Shown: positions 14,925 through 22,673 of the stretch, one piece after another
How positions within the stretch are numbered: the stretch's first letter is position 1
Layout of the letters: the number at the start of each line of letters is the position of its first letter
Assembly (NCBI GenBank): GCA_018644725.1
Contig: JABGPZ010000061.1
Span: forward strand, 1-47,593
Direction of reading: 5' to 3'
From: Phycisphaerales bacterium
GTDB lineage: Bacteria; Planctomycetota; Phycisphaerae; SM23-33
Length of the DNA stretch: 47,593 nucleotides
Translations under genes and position numbers: made by a program
The notes under the pieces: generated by a model
What the model saw: only the letters and a program-made list of their open reading frames with translations
Database searches by the model: none
Told to the model about the DNA's origin: nothing

Positions 14925-16064
14925 TTAGTTCGAGGCCGGGATGGCGGAGTGGATGTCCTTGAGGATGGCATCAATTTTTTTGTTGTCTTTGCGGGCGGTC
15001 TCGACGAGTGGGCGAACTTTGGCGGCGAAGGCTTCGAGCTGCTCGGGCGTATAGGTGATGATCTTGACGCCGGCCTTGGCTACGGTGTCCAGCGCGGCTT
15101 TGGATTCCTTTGCCCAGAGCTTGCGCTGGAATTGGCTCGATGCGTTTGCCGCTTGGGTCAGCCATTTCTGTTGCTGGGTCGTGAGCTTCTTCCATGCGAT
15201 TTCACTGACCATCAGCATGTCGGGGATGCGCAGATGCGCGTTGAGACAGAAATAGCTTGATGCCTCGAAATGCTTGGCCGAGAGGAAACTCGGCGGGTTG
15301 TTTTCCGCCCCGTCGACTACGCCATTTTGCAGGTCGGTGTACAGCTCGCCCCACGGCCGCGGTACGCCTGTCCCGCCAAACGCGGAGATCATGTTCATCA
15401 TGTTCTTGGAACCCATCACGCGAATCTTCAGGCCCTTGAGGTCTTCGGGCTTCTCGATGGCGCGGTTGGTCTTCTTGTTGATATAGAGGTTGCGCGAGCC
15501 CGCGTCGTAATAGCATAGCCCGCGGAGATTGTGGGGAATGGCGCAGAGCAGGAGCTTTTTGGCGGCGGGGGAATCGAGGAAGGCCCAGTAGTGGGGTCGA
15601 TTTTTGAAGATGTAGGGCAACGTGAACACGCCCATGGTTTTGTTGTAGTTTTCAAGATTGGCGGCGGACACTTTCGTCATCGCCAGGCCGCCGGTTTTGA
15701 CATTGTCCAAGACCATGCTTTCGCCGCCGAATTGTCCAGAGTGATAAATCTCCAGCTTCATCGTCCCGCCTGAAAGATCGTCGAGGGCCTTGTTCATTTC
15801 CAGCATGCCGATGTGGACCGGATGGTCGGGCTTGAGCCCGTGGGCGAGCTTGAGCATCGTGACCCGTCGGGGCGTGAGCGCCACAGCGTTCGGATCCCCC
15901 TTGGCAGCGATGGCGGCTTTCTCGGCCTCGAGCTGCTCGGCAATGCGAGTGGCCTCGGCCTCGTTGGCCTGGTGGCGCAGGACAAACGTATAGCCGACCG
16001 TTGCCAGTAACACGCCAATGCAAATTCCAACAACAATTGTGGTCTTTGGATTCGATTCGTTCAT
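14925..16064 (-). CDS. dctP: TRAP transporter substrate-binding protein (DctP), membrane-tethered
   Basis: 379 residues. DctP/YiaO-type binding protein: LKLAHGLKPDHPVHIG at the mature start, HSGQFGGESMVLDNV, LKGLKIRVMGSKNMMN with the arginine that clamps a carboxylate, and TDLQNGVVDGAENNPPS. The N-terminus has one hydrophobic helix (about 9-30) with no clear cleavage site, followed by a charged coiled-coil-like stretch, so the protein may stay anchored in the inner membrane. The ligand is probably a C4-dicarboxylate, uronate or similar acid. Three ATGs occur in a row; the third is chosen for its spacing from GGAAAGGA, and the first would start at 16070. Confidence 0.92.
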   Translation of the reverse strand: MNESNPKTTIVVGICIGVLLATVGYTFVLRHQANEAEATRIAEQLEAEKAAIAAKGDPNAVALTPRRVTMLKLAHGLKPDHPVHIGMLEMNKALDDLSGGTMKLEIYHSGQFGGESMVLDNVKTGGLAMTKVSAANLENYNKTMGVFTLPYIFKNRPHYWAFLDSPAAKKLLLCAIPHNLRGLCYYDAGSRNLYINKKTNRAIEKPEDLKGLKIRVMGSKNMMNMISAFGGTGVPRPWGELYTDLQNGVVDGAENNPPSFLSAKHFEASSYFCLNAHLRIPDMLMVSEIAWKKLTTQQQKWLTQAANASSQFQRKLWAKESKAALDTVAKAGVKIITYTPEQLEAFAAKVRPLVETARKDNKKIDAILKDIHSAIPASN

Positions 16065-16108
16065 CATCATTCCTTTCCGCGAGGAGAAGGGGGAAAATTC
16101 GATTGTTG

Positions 16109-16138
16109 ATTGTAATCCCGCGACGGGGGAGGGTGCAA
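16109..16138 (-). promoter_or_regulatory. Promoter of the dctPQM operon
   Basis: Minus strand: TTGCAC (16138-16133), 18-bp spacer, TACAAT (16114-16109), leader of about 40 nt with GGAAAGGA before dctP. Confidence 0.65.
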
Positions 16139-16199
16139 TTCATTTCCGAGTTTTTGCGAGAGGTTCCGTCGAAAAACCCCGCACGGAACGCGCTGGGAT

Positions 16200-16240
16200 A
16201 AAAAAACAGCTCGCAAGAATTCAATTCCTGCGAGCTGTGG
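16200..16240 (-). terminator. Terminator of the double-domain esterase gene
   Basis: Minus strand: ACAGCTCGCA / TGCGAGCTGT arms (16238-16229 and 16215-16206), A/T-rich loop, then a T-run of seven (A-run 16200-16206 on plus). It separates the esterase gene from dctPQM. Confidence 0.93.
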
Positions 16241-16258
16241 AAAAGCAAGAGTGAGGCT

Positions 16259-17764
16259 TTACTTCGCGGTGTGCTTCGTGATGAAATCAACGATGCGCTT
16301 GGGGTTTTCCAGCGCGTGGGGGTGGTGGCCGGAGGGCTTGGTGATGATCGTCACGCTGCCGCCGAGTTTCTTGTAGCGCTCGGCGAGAAGGCTGCCGTTT
16401 TCCTTGTTCGGGACGACCTTGTCAGCCGTGCCCAAAATCAGCAGCACCGGAACCTTCGCCTTGGCGAGCGGTTCGAGGCCGTCGATGGGATTGCCTTTGA
16501 AATCCTTCGCGGTTTCATCGGTGATCTTGAAGAGTTTCTTGCAGACCTTCCAGCCCGAGGGGTAGGGTTTGCCGGTCTGCCCGCCGGGCCACGAGCGGAT
16601 GTCGCACACCGGGTTGTCGCCGTAGATGCAGGAGACCTTCTCGGGGTTGGCCTTGGCCCAGTTGAAGATGATCAGCCCGCCGCGGGACATGCCCTCGAGC
16701 GCGACTTGTTTGTTCATGCCGTAGGTCTTGGTCATCAGCGTGTAGAATTTGTTCCAGCGTTCGACAGCGACCGGGTCGCCATAGCGGTTCGCCACGTCGC
16801 AGTACGCGATGTGGTAGCCGAGCTTGAGCAGTTCAATGTCGGCGCCGGCTTGATGGCCCCAGAAGCGAGCGCGGATGACCCAGGGATTGCCCTTGGCCGC
16901 CGTCTTGGGCTTGGCGATCGTGCAGATCATACCGTCCATTTTGAAATTTTTGTGGCAGTCGAATCCGCCGAACTTGGTCACTTTGCCGGGGAAGGTGCCA
17001 GCCGGCGGGGCGGCGGCCGGTTGGGGCGCGGCCGGTTCGATGCCGAGTTCCTTGACGAGGATCTTCGCCATTTCCGTCGCGCCACCCAGGTTGGGGTGGA
17101 CCTTGTCGGGGAAGAACTGCTTCTTGTCTTCCATCGGCGTGTGGAGGTCGATCGTGGCGCACTTGGTTTCTTTGGCGACTTGCTTGAGGATCGGGATGAT
17201 CTCGCCCTTGATGACCTTGTCGGTGATGCCCCAGCTTCCGGGGAAGGCGGGGACGGGGAGGATCAGATAGATTTTCGGATTGGAAGGCAGGGCGCGGAAC
17301 TCGGCGACCATCGCTTTGACATCCGCGGCGAACTCGGCCTTGTGCTTCCAGTTGTGGGGCTTGGAGTCGTTCGTGCCGAGCATGATGGTGACGACGTCGG
17401 GCTTGAAGGCGAGCGCGTTTGTATAGGCTTTTTCTTTCCAGATCGGGTGGTCACCCTTCTTGAGCATCGTCCGGGCGGAGACGCCAAAGTTGCCCACGAC
17501 GACGGCGCGGCCAAGCGTGCTTTGAATCTGGCCGGGGTAGCATTTTGCTTTCCGATTTTTCTTGACGCCCACGCCAACGGTGATCGAGTCGCCCACGCAC
17601 GCAATGCGAATGGGCGCTTTGGGCGCGGCAGCCTTGGGTGCGGTGGCCTTGGGTGCGGCGGTTTTGATCGCGACCGCTTTGGGTGCGCAACTGCCACAGT
17701 GGCCAAGGGCCAGCGAACTGGCAAAAAGAATAGCGCTCAGGGAAAGAAAGATGCGTCGATTCAT
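16259..17764 (-). CDS. Secreted two-domain esterase: SGNH hydrolase + alpha/beta hydrolase
   Basis: 501 residues. Sec signal peptide, an Ala/Lys/Pro linker (about 28-50), then an SGNH/GDSL domain (about 51-255): VGDSITVG with Ser60, MLGTNDS, and the C-terminal DxxH as DKVHPN. A Pro/Ala linker leads to a second hydrolase domain (about 275-501) of the alpha/beta fold, with nucleophile Ser360 in GMSRGG, an acid in GTADKVVP and the histidine in GHHPHA. Both active sites look intact. It probably removes acetyl or other ester groups from polysaccharides in the periplasm; exact substrates are unknown. AAGGAG precedes the ATG; the upstream in-frame start at 17812 is rejected. It is separated from dctP by a terminator but shares orientation, so a metabolic link is only suggestive. 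Confidence 0.85.
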   Translation of the reverse strand: MNRRIFLSLSAILFASSLALGHCGSCAPKAVAIKTAAPKATAPKAAAPKAPIRIACVGDSITVGVGVKKNRKAKCYPGQIQSTLGRAVVVGNFGVSARTMLKKGDHPIWKEKAYTNALAFKPDVVTIMLGTNDSKPHNWKHKAEFAADVKAMVAEFRALPSNPKIYLILPVPAFPGSWGITDKVIKGEIIPILKQVAKETKCATIDLHTPMEDKKQFFPDKVHPNLGGATEMAKILVKELGIEPAAPQPAAAPPAGTFPGKVTKFGGFDCHKNFKMDGMICTIAKPKTAAKGNPWVIRARFWGHQAGADIELLKLGYHIAYCDVANRYGDPVAVERWNKFYTLMTKTYGMNKQVALEGMSRGGLIIFNWAKANPEKVSCIYGDNPVCDIRSWPGGQTGKPYPSGWKVCKKLFKITDETAKDFKGNPIDGLEPLAKAKVPVLLILGTADKVVPNKENGSLLAERYKKLGGSVTIITKPSGHHPHALENPKRIVDFITKHTAK

Positions 17765-17794
17765 GATGACTCCTTGAAAAGGTAGTGTTGAAAG

Positions 17795-17950
17795 GCCTAC
17801 TCGTCCAACCACGGAATTTTTAGTGAGCGGATGGAAGTCTATGATTGTGGGCCTACTCGTCCAGCCACGGGATTTTTAGTGCGCGGATGGAAGTCTATGA
17901 TTGTGGGCCTACTCGTCCAACCACGGGATTTCGGCGCGCGGGTTGAAGTC
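17795..17950. repeat. 56-bp tandem repeat derived from the dnaJ-like 3' end
   Basis: Two full copies, 17795-17850 and 17851-17906, match at 53 of 56 positions. A third, partial copy from 17907 is the true 3' end of the dnaJ-like gene (last ~13 codons and stop). The extra copies lie downstream of the stop codon and keep the sense of the terminal WLDE-stop segment only in a shifted frame, so they are non-coding. Confidence 0.93.
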
Positions 17951-18889
17951 GTTGGCGGCCTGGAATTGGTCCAGTGCGGCGGCGGCTTCGTCGGAGAGTT
18001 CCGTCGGAGGCACGATTTGGAGGATGACGTACTGGTCGCCGCGGGCATCACCAGATTTTGGCGCGCCTTTTCCGCGGATGCGCAGTTTGCGCCCCGAGGG
18101 GGTTCCCGGCGGGATGCTCATCGTGATCGTGCCGTCGATGGTGGGGACATCGATCTTGGCACCGAGGGTGGCCTCGGTGACGGTTAACGGGATCTCCACG
18201 GAAATATTGTCGCCTTCGCGGCGGAAATAGAGGTGCGGTTTGACGTGGCAGAGGATGATCAAGTCGCCGTGGCCGCCCGGGCCGGGCTCGCCCTTGTGGC
18301 GGATGCGGATTTTCTGCCCATCCTTGACGCCCGCAGGGATTTTAACCTCGAGGGTCTGGGTGTTGGTCATGCCCGTGCTGGGGTCGACCGATTGGAGCTT
18401 GAGGGTGGTTTTGGAGCCTTGGATGGCCTGGAGAAAGTCGAGCATTACGGCGTGTTCGATGTTCGCCCCGCGCGGAGCGGGTTGGCGCCGAGAGCGCCGT
18501 CTGCCGCCGCCGAGTGCAGACAAAATATCGTCGAGGCCCATGCCACCGAATCCGCCACCGCCGCCACCGAATCCGCCGCCCATGTTGCCAAAGTCGACGT
18601 TGAATCCGCCCGGTCCGCCGCCCGTGCCAGGGCGGAATCCGCCTGGGCCTGGCCCGCCGGACTTGTCGAACGCAGCCGGTCCAAACTGGTCATAGGTCGT
18701 GCGCTTGGTCGAATCGGAAAGGACCTCGTAGGCATCTGTCGCCTCGCGGAATTTCGCGGGCGCAGAGTCGTCCTTGTTCACGTCGGGGTGATACTTCCGC
18801 GCGAGTTTGCGGTAGGCACGCTTGATCTCGTCGTCGGAAGCGGATTTGCTCACGCCGAGTACATCGTAAAAATCTCGTTTCACTGCCAT
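17909..18889 (-). CDS. DnaJ-family co-chaperone, CbpA-like (no zinc finger)
   Basis: 326 residues. J-domain at 1-70 with His34-Pro35-Asp36, a long Gly/Phe-rich segment (about 78-125) and two C-terminal beta-sandwich substrate domains ([20 protein letters not shown] and [19 protein letters not shown]). The four-cysteine zinc-binding repeats of DnaJ are absent, as in CbpA/type II proteins. It stimulates DnaK ATPase and delivers unfolded clients. It follows lptB by 21 nt on the same strand and is probably cotranscribed. The 3' end is reiterated twice just downstream. Confidence 0.92.
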   Translation of the reverse strand: MAVKRDFYDVLGVSKSASDDEIKRAYRKLARKYHPDVNKDDSAPAKFREATDAYEVLSDSTKRTTYDQFGPAAFDKSGGPGPGGFRPGTGGGPGGFNVDFGNMGGGFGGGGGGFGGMGLDDILSALGGGRRRSRRQPAPRGANIEHAVMLDFLQAIQGSKTTLKLQSVDPSTGMTNTQTLEVKIPAGVKDGQKIRIRHKGEPGPGGHGDLIILCHVKPHLYFRREGDNISVEIPLTVTEATLGAKIDVPTIDGTITMSIPPGTPSGRKLRIRGKGAPKSGDARGDQYVILQIVPPTELSDEAAAALDQFQAANDFNPRAEIPWLDE

Positions 18890-18910
18890 AGGGAGTACGG
18901 GTCCTGGGGG

Positions 18911-19708
18911 TTACGATTGATTGGGTTTGGCGCTGCCGAGGCCCATGCGACTTTCGTGATCGTCCTCGAGGTGGACGTCGAACTCGTCGCCGCGGAAGGT
19001 GCGCCCGAGATACGTTTTGCGAACCAGGTCGTCGTTGACCAGATCGCGGGGCTGGCCTTCGCGAAGAACCTTGCCTGCGTCCATGATGTAGCTGCGGTCG
19101 GTGACGGTCAGCGTTTCGCGGACGTTGTGGTCGGTCAGGAGAATGCTGATGCCCGACTCGCGCAGCTTGAGGATTTCCTGCTGGAGGTCTTCCACGGCGA
19201 TGGGGTCGACCCCGCTGAAGGGTTCGTCGAGCATCACCAGCGTCGGATTGGTCACCAGCGCACGGGCGATTTCAAGTTTGCGCCGCTCGCCGCCAGAGAG
19301 GGTCCGCGCGGGTTGCTTCTGCTGGACTTCCAGCCCGAACTGCGCGAGCAGCTCGTCGCATTTGTCATTGCGCTGGGCTTTGGTCTGCGGGAGGGTTTCG
19401 AGGATCGCCATGAGATTGTCGCGCACCGAAAGGCGCTGGAAAATACTCGGCTCCTGCGAGAGATAGCCCATGCCCTGGCGGGCACGCTTGAACATGGGCA
19501 TGTCGGTCACGTCGTGGCCATCGAAGACGATTTCGCCATTTTCAGGCGCGATCATCCCGACGATCTGACGGAAGGTGGTGGTTTTGCCAGCGCCGTTGCG
19601 ACCGAGCAGGCCGACGATCTCGCCCTGGTGGACGGTAATCGAGACGTGATCGACCACGGTGCGGCCGGAGTAGCGCTTGACCAGATTTTTTGCTTCCAGA
19701 AGAATCAT
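18911..19708 (-). CDS. lptB: LPS export ABC transporter ATP-binding protein
   Basis: 265 residues. ABC ATPase with Walker A GRNGAGKT (36-43), Q-loop in GYLSQEPSIFQRLSV, signature LSGGERRKLEIARAL and Walker B LVMLDEPFSGVDP; the YLSQEPSIF and SGVDP phrases are typical of LptB. It powers lipopolysaccharide extraction from the inner membrane with LptF/G/C, none of which is in this window. The C-terminus is ~25 residues longer than E. coli LptB and acidic. The start ATG (19708) begins right at the family N-terminus; the 19771 start would only add a non-conserved tail. Located between lepB and the dnaJ-like gene, same strand. Confidence 0.93.
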   Translation of the reverse strand: MILLEAKNLVKRYSGRTVVDHVSITVHQGEIVGLLGRNGAGKTTTFRQIVGMIAPENGEIVFDGHDVTDMPMFKRARQGMGYLSQEPSIFQRLSVRDNLMAILETLPQTKAQRNDKCDELLAQFGLEVQQKQPARTLSGGERRKLEIARALVTNPTLVMLDEPFSGVDPIAVEDLQQEILKLRESGISILLTDHNVRETLTVTDRSYIMDAGKVLREGQPRDLVNDDLVRKTYLGRTFRGDEFDVHLEDDHESRMGLGSAKPNQS

Positions 19709-19781
19709 GGGAGTCCTCGCAGTACAAGGGGTAGAAGCCGCCATTGTCGGCGGAATGTCGTTGTGTGTCAAGAGGCGATCG

Positions 19782-21629
19782 TTATCGAATCAGGCGGATG
19801 CGTCCGGCATTGGGGACGATCGGCCATTGGAGAACCGGCAGGCGATGTCCCGCGGCCCAATAGACCAGCGCAGCGCGCCCGACGAAGTTCCGCCGGGGGA
19901 CCGTGCCGAGTTGGTAGGCGGGGCGGCCGTCTTTGTCGAATAGGTTCAGCGTCGGCGCAGCGGCCGACCAGCTTCGTCCGTCGTGGCTTTCGGCACTGTT
20001 GTCGCCCATGCAGAAATACTCGTCCCGGTCGGGCTCGTCCGCAAAGGCGCGAAGCGCAATGGGATTGCCGAAGGTGCCCCAAGCGCGGAAATGGCTCGAT
20101 GGCACGGCATCAAGCGAAACCGGTGTCCAGCGATTCGGGCAGGCGGGGTTGGTGTAGTCCCGCAACAACTGCCGTGCGTAGGCATATTGTTCGCCGACGC
20201 TATTCCAGTTGGGCGGAATATGCGGGGAGGTGTAGAACACGTCCCGGCTGAGTTTGACGTGCCACAGTTCGTTATCCGCGCCGAGGCGGATCTGGACCGA
20301 CGGCAAGAGCAATTCCCGTTTGGCATGGATCTCTTGCAGCGAGGCCTCGAGGCGTTGGATTTGGTCGTTGATGTCGGGCGTGGGGCTTCGGAGTACCAGG
20401 TCGCCGAGTTGCATGTCGATGTCATCTTCTTGTGCGTCGAGGCGCATGGGGCGCGTGGCCCAGTCTCTGGCAATGGCGAAGTCGCATGGGTAGTTCGAGT
20501 CGGTGGTCGAAAGCGTCGTGCCCGTGGGTTCGTCGCGAACGCGGAATTGCCAGTCGACGTGCTCGATGACCAACGATGTAGTTTCGCTGTGGCCGCGCTC
20601 GAAGGAGGCCTGGCCGAGGGTGATCCACTTGGCGTTGGCCTCGGTCCGGCTGGCGCGTTCGAGGGTGAGGGTCGATTGTTCGTAGCGAACGCGGAACTGA
20701 TGGCCGCGGATGCCGAACGTCGCGTTCGCCTTGATGGCCCCGCGTTCGAACGCTTTGAGGGTGAGCTTGAGTTGGAGGTCGGAGCAGTGGTCGTGCTTGG
20801 AGAGGTTGTTGCCGCGAAGGTTGTAGCCGTTGTGGGGCAGCCAGCCGGTTCGGTCGGGGTGGATCTTGCCGGGGCGGAAGTCCAGCGTCGCTGGTGTGCG
20901 GACGGCGGTCAGTACGCGCCCCTCCATCGTTCGCTCGACGTGGCCTTGGGTGCAGGCCCACTCTGGCGCCTCGGTGCTGCTTTCGCGGAGCAATTGCGGA
21001 TCGGGGCAGTGGTCGTTGTCATAGAAAATATGCCAGAGAACGTCTTGGGCGTGGCGCGGCTTGCGGCGAATCTGAAATTCATTGTCGGGGGCGGTCTTGA
21101 CGAAAATGTCGCCGTGGACAATTTGGATCGTTTCGCCCGGCAGGCCGATGAGGCGCTTAATGTAGTTCTGGCGATTGGTCTGTGGATTTTTGAACACCAC
21201 CACGTCCCAGGGCTTCGGCGGGCGAATGTCGTAGAGATATTTCATGACCAGCACGCGGTCGCCGCCGGAGATTTTCCGGCCTAGAGGCTTGGGCAGAACG
21301 CCGAAATTGGCGCTGTAGTCATAGTTGCAGTTCGGGCAGAGTGCTCCGGAGGGAACGTCGCCCTTGGGGTTGAAGGCCGTACCCGCAGCAGGGCTGCCAG
21401 GGTTCACGCCGCCGCTGCGATGCTGCAGGCCATGCGCCCACTGGTGCCCGCAACACGCGCAGGTGAGTTCGTAGTGCTCGCCATAGAGCCCCGTCGCCAT
21501 CGAGCCGGTGGGGATCACGAACGCTTCGATTAAAAACGCCCGCAATACGAACGCGAGAATGATCGCGATGCCGATGCCCTCGATGTTGTTGCGCGTATGC
21601 TGCCAGGATTTGACTTCCGATGTAGACAT
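19782..21629 (-). CDS. lepB: Signal peptidase I, oversized with zinc-ribbon insert
   Basis: 615 residues, about twice the E. coli protein. It removes signal peptides at the outer face of the inner membrane. One N-terminal membrane helix (about 17-38), catalytic Ser43 in IPTGSM, catalytic Lys130 in GDRVLVMK, then YIKRLIGLPGE and, only at 542, the box GDNSAESHDGRSW. Between Ser and Lys lies a four-cysteine zinc ribbon (Cys57, Cys60, Cys98, Cys101); between the Lys domain and the last box lie about 330 residues of beta-rich inserted sequence. Long forms of this kind occur in Planctomycetes. No ribosome site; a promoter ends 8 nt before the ATG. The extension to 21725 is rejected because it lies in that promoter. 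Confidence 0.93.
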   Translation of the reverse strand: MSTSEVKSWQHTRNNIEGIGIAIILAFVLRAFLIEAFVIPTGSMATGLYGEHYELTCACCGHQWAHGLQHRSGGVNPGSPAAGTAFNPKGDVPSGALCPNCNYDYSANFGVLPKPLGRKISGGDRVLVMKYLYDIRPPKPWDVVVFKNPQTNRQNYIKRLIGLPGETIQIVHGDIFVKTAPDNEFQIRRKPRHAQDVLWHIFYDNDHCPDPQLLRESSTEAPEWACTQGHVERTMEGRVLTAVRTPATLDFRPGKIHPDRTGWLPHNGYNLRGNNLSKHDHCSDLQLKLTLKAFERGAIKANATFGIRGHQFRVRYEQSTLTLERASRTEANAKWITLGQASFERGHSETTSLVIEHVDWQFRVRDEPTGTTLSTTDSNYPCDFAIARDWATRPMRLDAQEDDIDMQLGDLVLRSPTPDINDQIQRLEASLQEIHAKRELLLPSVQIRLGADNELWHVKLSRDVFYTSPHIPPNWNSVGEQYAYARQLLRDYTNPACPNRWTPVSLDAVPSSHFRAWGTFGNPIALRAFADEPDRDEYFCMGDNSAESHDGRSWSAAAPTLNLFDKDGRPAYQLGTVPRRNFVGRAALVYWAAGHRLPVLQWPIVPNAGRIRLIR

Positions 21630-21637
21630 AGGGCCAT

Positions 21638-21667
21638 AGTTTAGGCGAAAGACACTAATAAACGCAA
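21638..21667 (-). promoter_or_regulatory. Putative leaderless promoter of lepB
   Basis: Minus strand: TTGCGT (21667-21662), 18-bp spacer, TAAACT (21643-21638), 8 nt to the ATG at 21629. Confidence 0.5.
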
Positions 21668-21797
21668 GGTGTAACCTGCATTTTCGAGTTTGTTGTCTCG
21701 TGCGGCGGTTTTGCGTCAATTCCATTTCCGATCTTCGCTCGCAAGCTCGCTTCGGTCGATCTGACAGAGGAAGAAGAAATGCACATCCCTTTTTCCC

Positions 21798-21825
21798 TTG
21801 CTTTGGCTCGCCAATCTGGTAGAAT
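21798..21825 (+). promoter_or_regulatory. Promoter of efp
   Basis: TTGCTT (21798-21803), 16-bp spacer, TAGAAT (21820-21825); leader of ~35 nt with AAGGAG (21854-21859). Confidence 0.6.
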
Positions 21826-21868
21826 TCCGCCGCACACGATTTTAAACCACTCCAAGGAGACTAGATTC

Positions 21869-22429
21869 ATGGCACAGAAAGTAAGCGACTTCAAGCGCGG
21901 CATGGGCGCATGGTGGAAAGACGACATGTACATCTTCGGCGAAATGCACCACGTCAAGCCTGGCAAAGGCCCCGCGTACCTGCAATGCAAGATGAAAAAA
22001 GTCAGCGACGGCTCGGTGGTCTCCACCCGCTTCCGCAACGACGATACCCTCGAACCGATCCACTTTGACCGCAAGCCGATGGAATATCTCTATTCCGATG
22101 GCAAAAGCCACGTCATGATGGACACCGAGACCTATGATCAGACCGAAGTGCCCCATTCGGCCCTCGGCGATCGCGCGGCCTATCTCACTGAAAACTGCTC
22201 CCTGATGGTCTGCTTCGTCGAAGAGAAAGTCATCAGCGTCGAGCTGCCCAACACCGTCGAGCTCGTCGTCGAAGACGTGCCCCCGAACGTCAAGGGCGCG
22301 ACCGCGACCAACCAGCTCAAAGACGCCGTCTGCGAAGGTGGCGCGAAGGTGAAAGTACCCCCGTTTGTCGAAAACGGCCAGCGTATCGAAGTGGACACCC
22401 GCACCGGAGACTATGTCGGTCGCGTGTAA
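21869..22429 (+). CDS. efp: Translation elongation factor P
   Basis: 186 residues, full family length: KOW-like N-domain, two OB domains (C-terminal part VEDVPPNVKGATATNQLK ... VPPFVENGQRIEVDTRTGDYVGRV). EF-P binds ribosomes stalled at poly-proline and restores peptide-bond formation. The modified-loop motif is VKPGKGPAY, with Lys33 at the tip, so the lysine-modifying route or an unmodified form is expected, not the EarP arginine route. No epmA/epmB genes are in the window. The start follows AAGGAG by 9 nt; the longer frame from 21779 crosses the promoter and is rejected. Confidence 0.96.
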   Translation: MAQKVSDFKRGMGAWWKDDMYIFGEMHHVKPGKGPAYLQCKMKKVSDGSVVSTRFRNDDTLEPIHFDRKPMEYLYSDGKSHVMMDTETYDQTEVPHSALGDRAAYLTENCSLMVCFVEEKVISVELPNTVELVVEDVPPNVKGATATNQLKDAVCEGGAKVKVPPFVENGQRIEVDTRTGDYVGRV

Positions 22430-22450
22430 CCCGCTTAATATAAACGAATT

Positions 22451-22485
22451 AACGCTCACAGTGAACGCTGTGGGCGTTTTTTTTT
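22451..22485 (+). terminator. Terminator of efp
   Basis: AACGCTCACAG / CTGTGGGCGTT stem with a 6-nt loop, then nine T. Confidence 0.92.
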
Positions 22486-22547
22486 GTGGCGGGGCTACAA
22501 TAGGATGCGCAACCCCTCGTTAAACAGGGTCGAGATTCTAATTTGAC

Positions 22548-22575
22548 TTGAATCTCAAAACGATTTTGCTATACT
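22548..22575 (+). promoter_or_regulatory. Promoter of the HzsA-like gene
   Basis: TTGAAT (22548-22553), 16-bp spacer, TATACT (22570-22575). It leaves a leader of about 90 nt ending in AAGGAG. Confidence 0.6.
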
Positions 22576-22673
22576 GAAAACACATAGAAATTCCACGTTG
22601 TGCGCGCAGGTTGTCTGGGCGCGCTGGTGGTGTTTCACTTGATTGATCGATTACACTCATAAGGAGATTGAGA

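Noticed and set aside
17795-17906. CRISPR array
   Set aside because: Only two adjacent copies of 56 bp with no spacers of different sequence, and the unit derives from the 3' end of the dnaJ-like gene.
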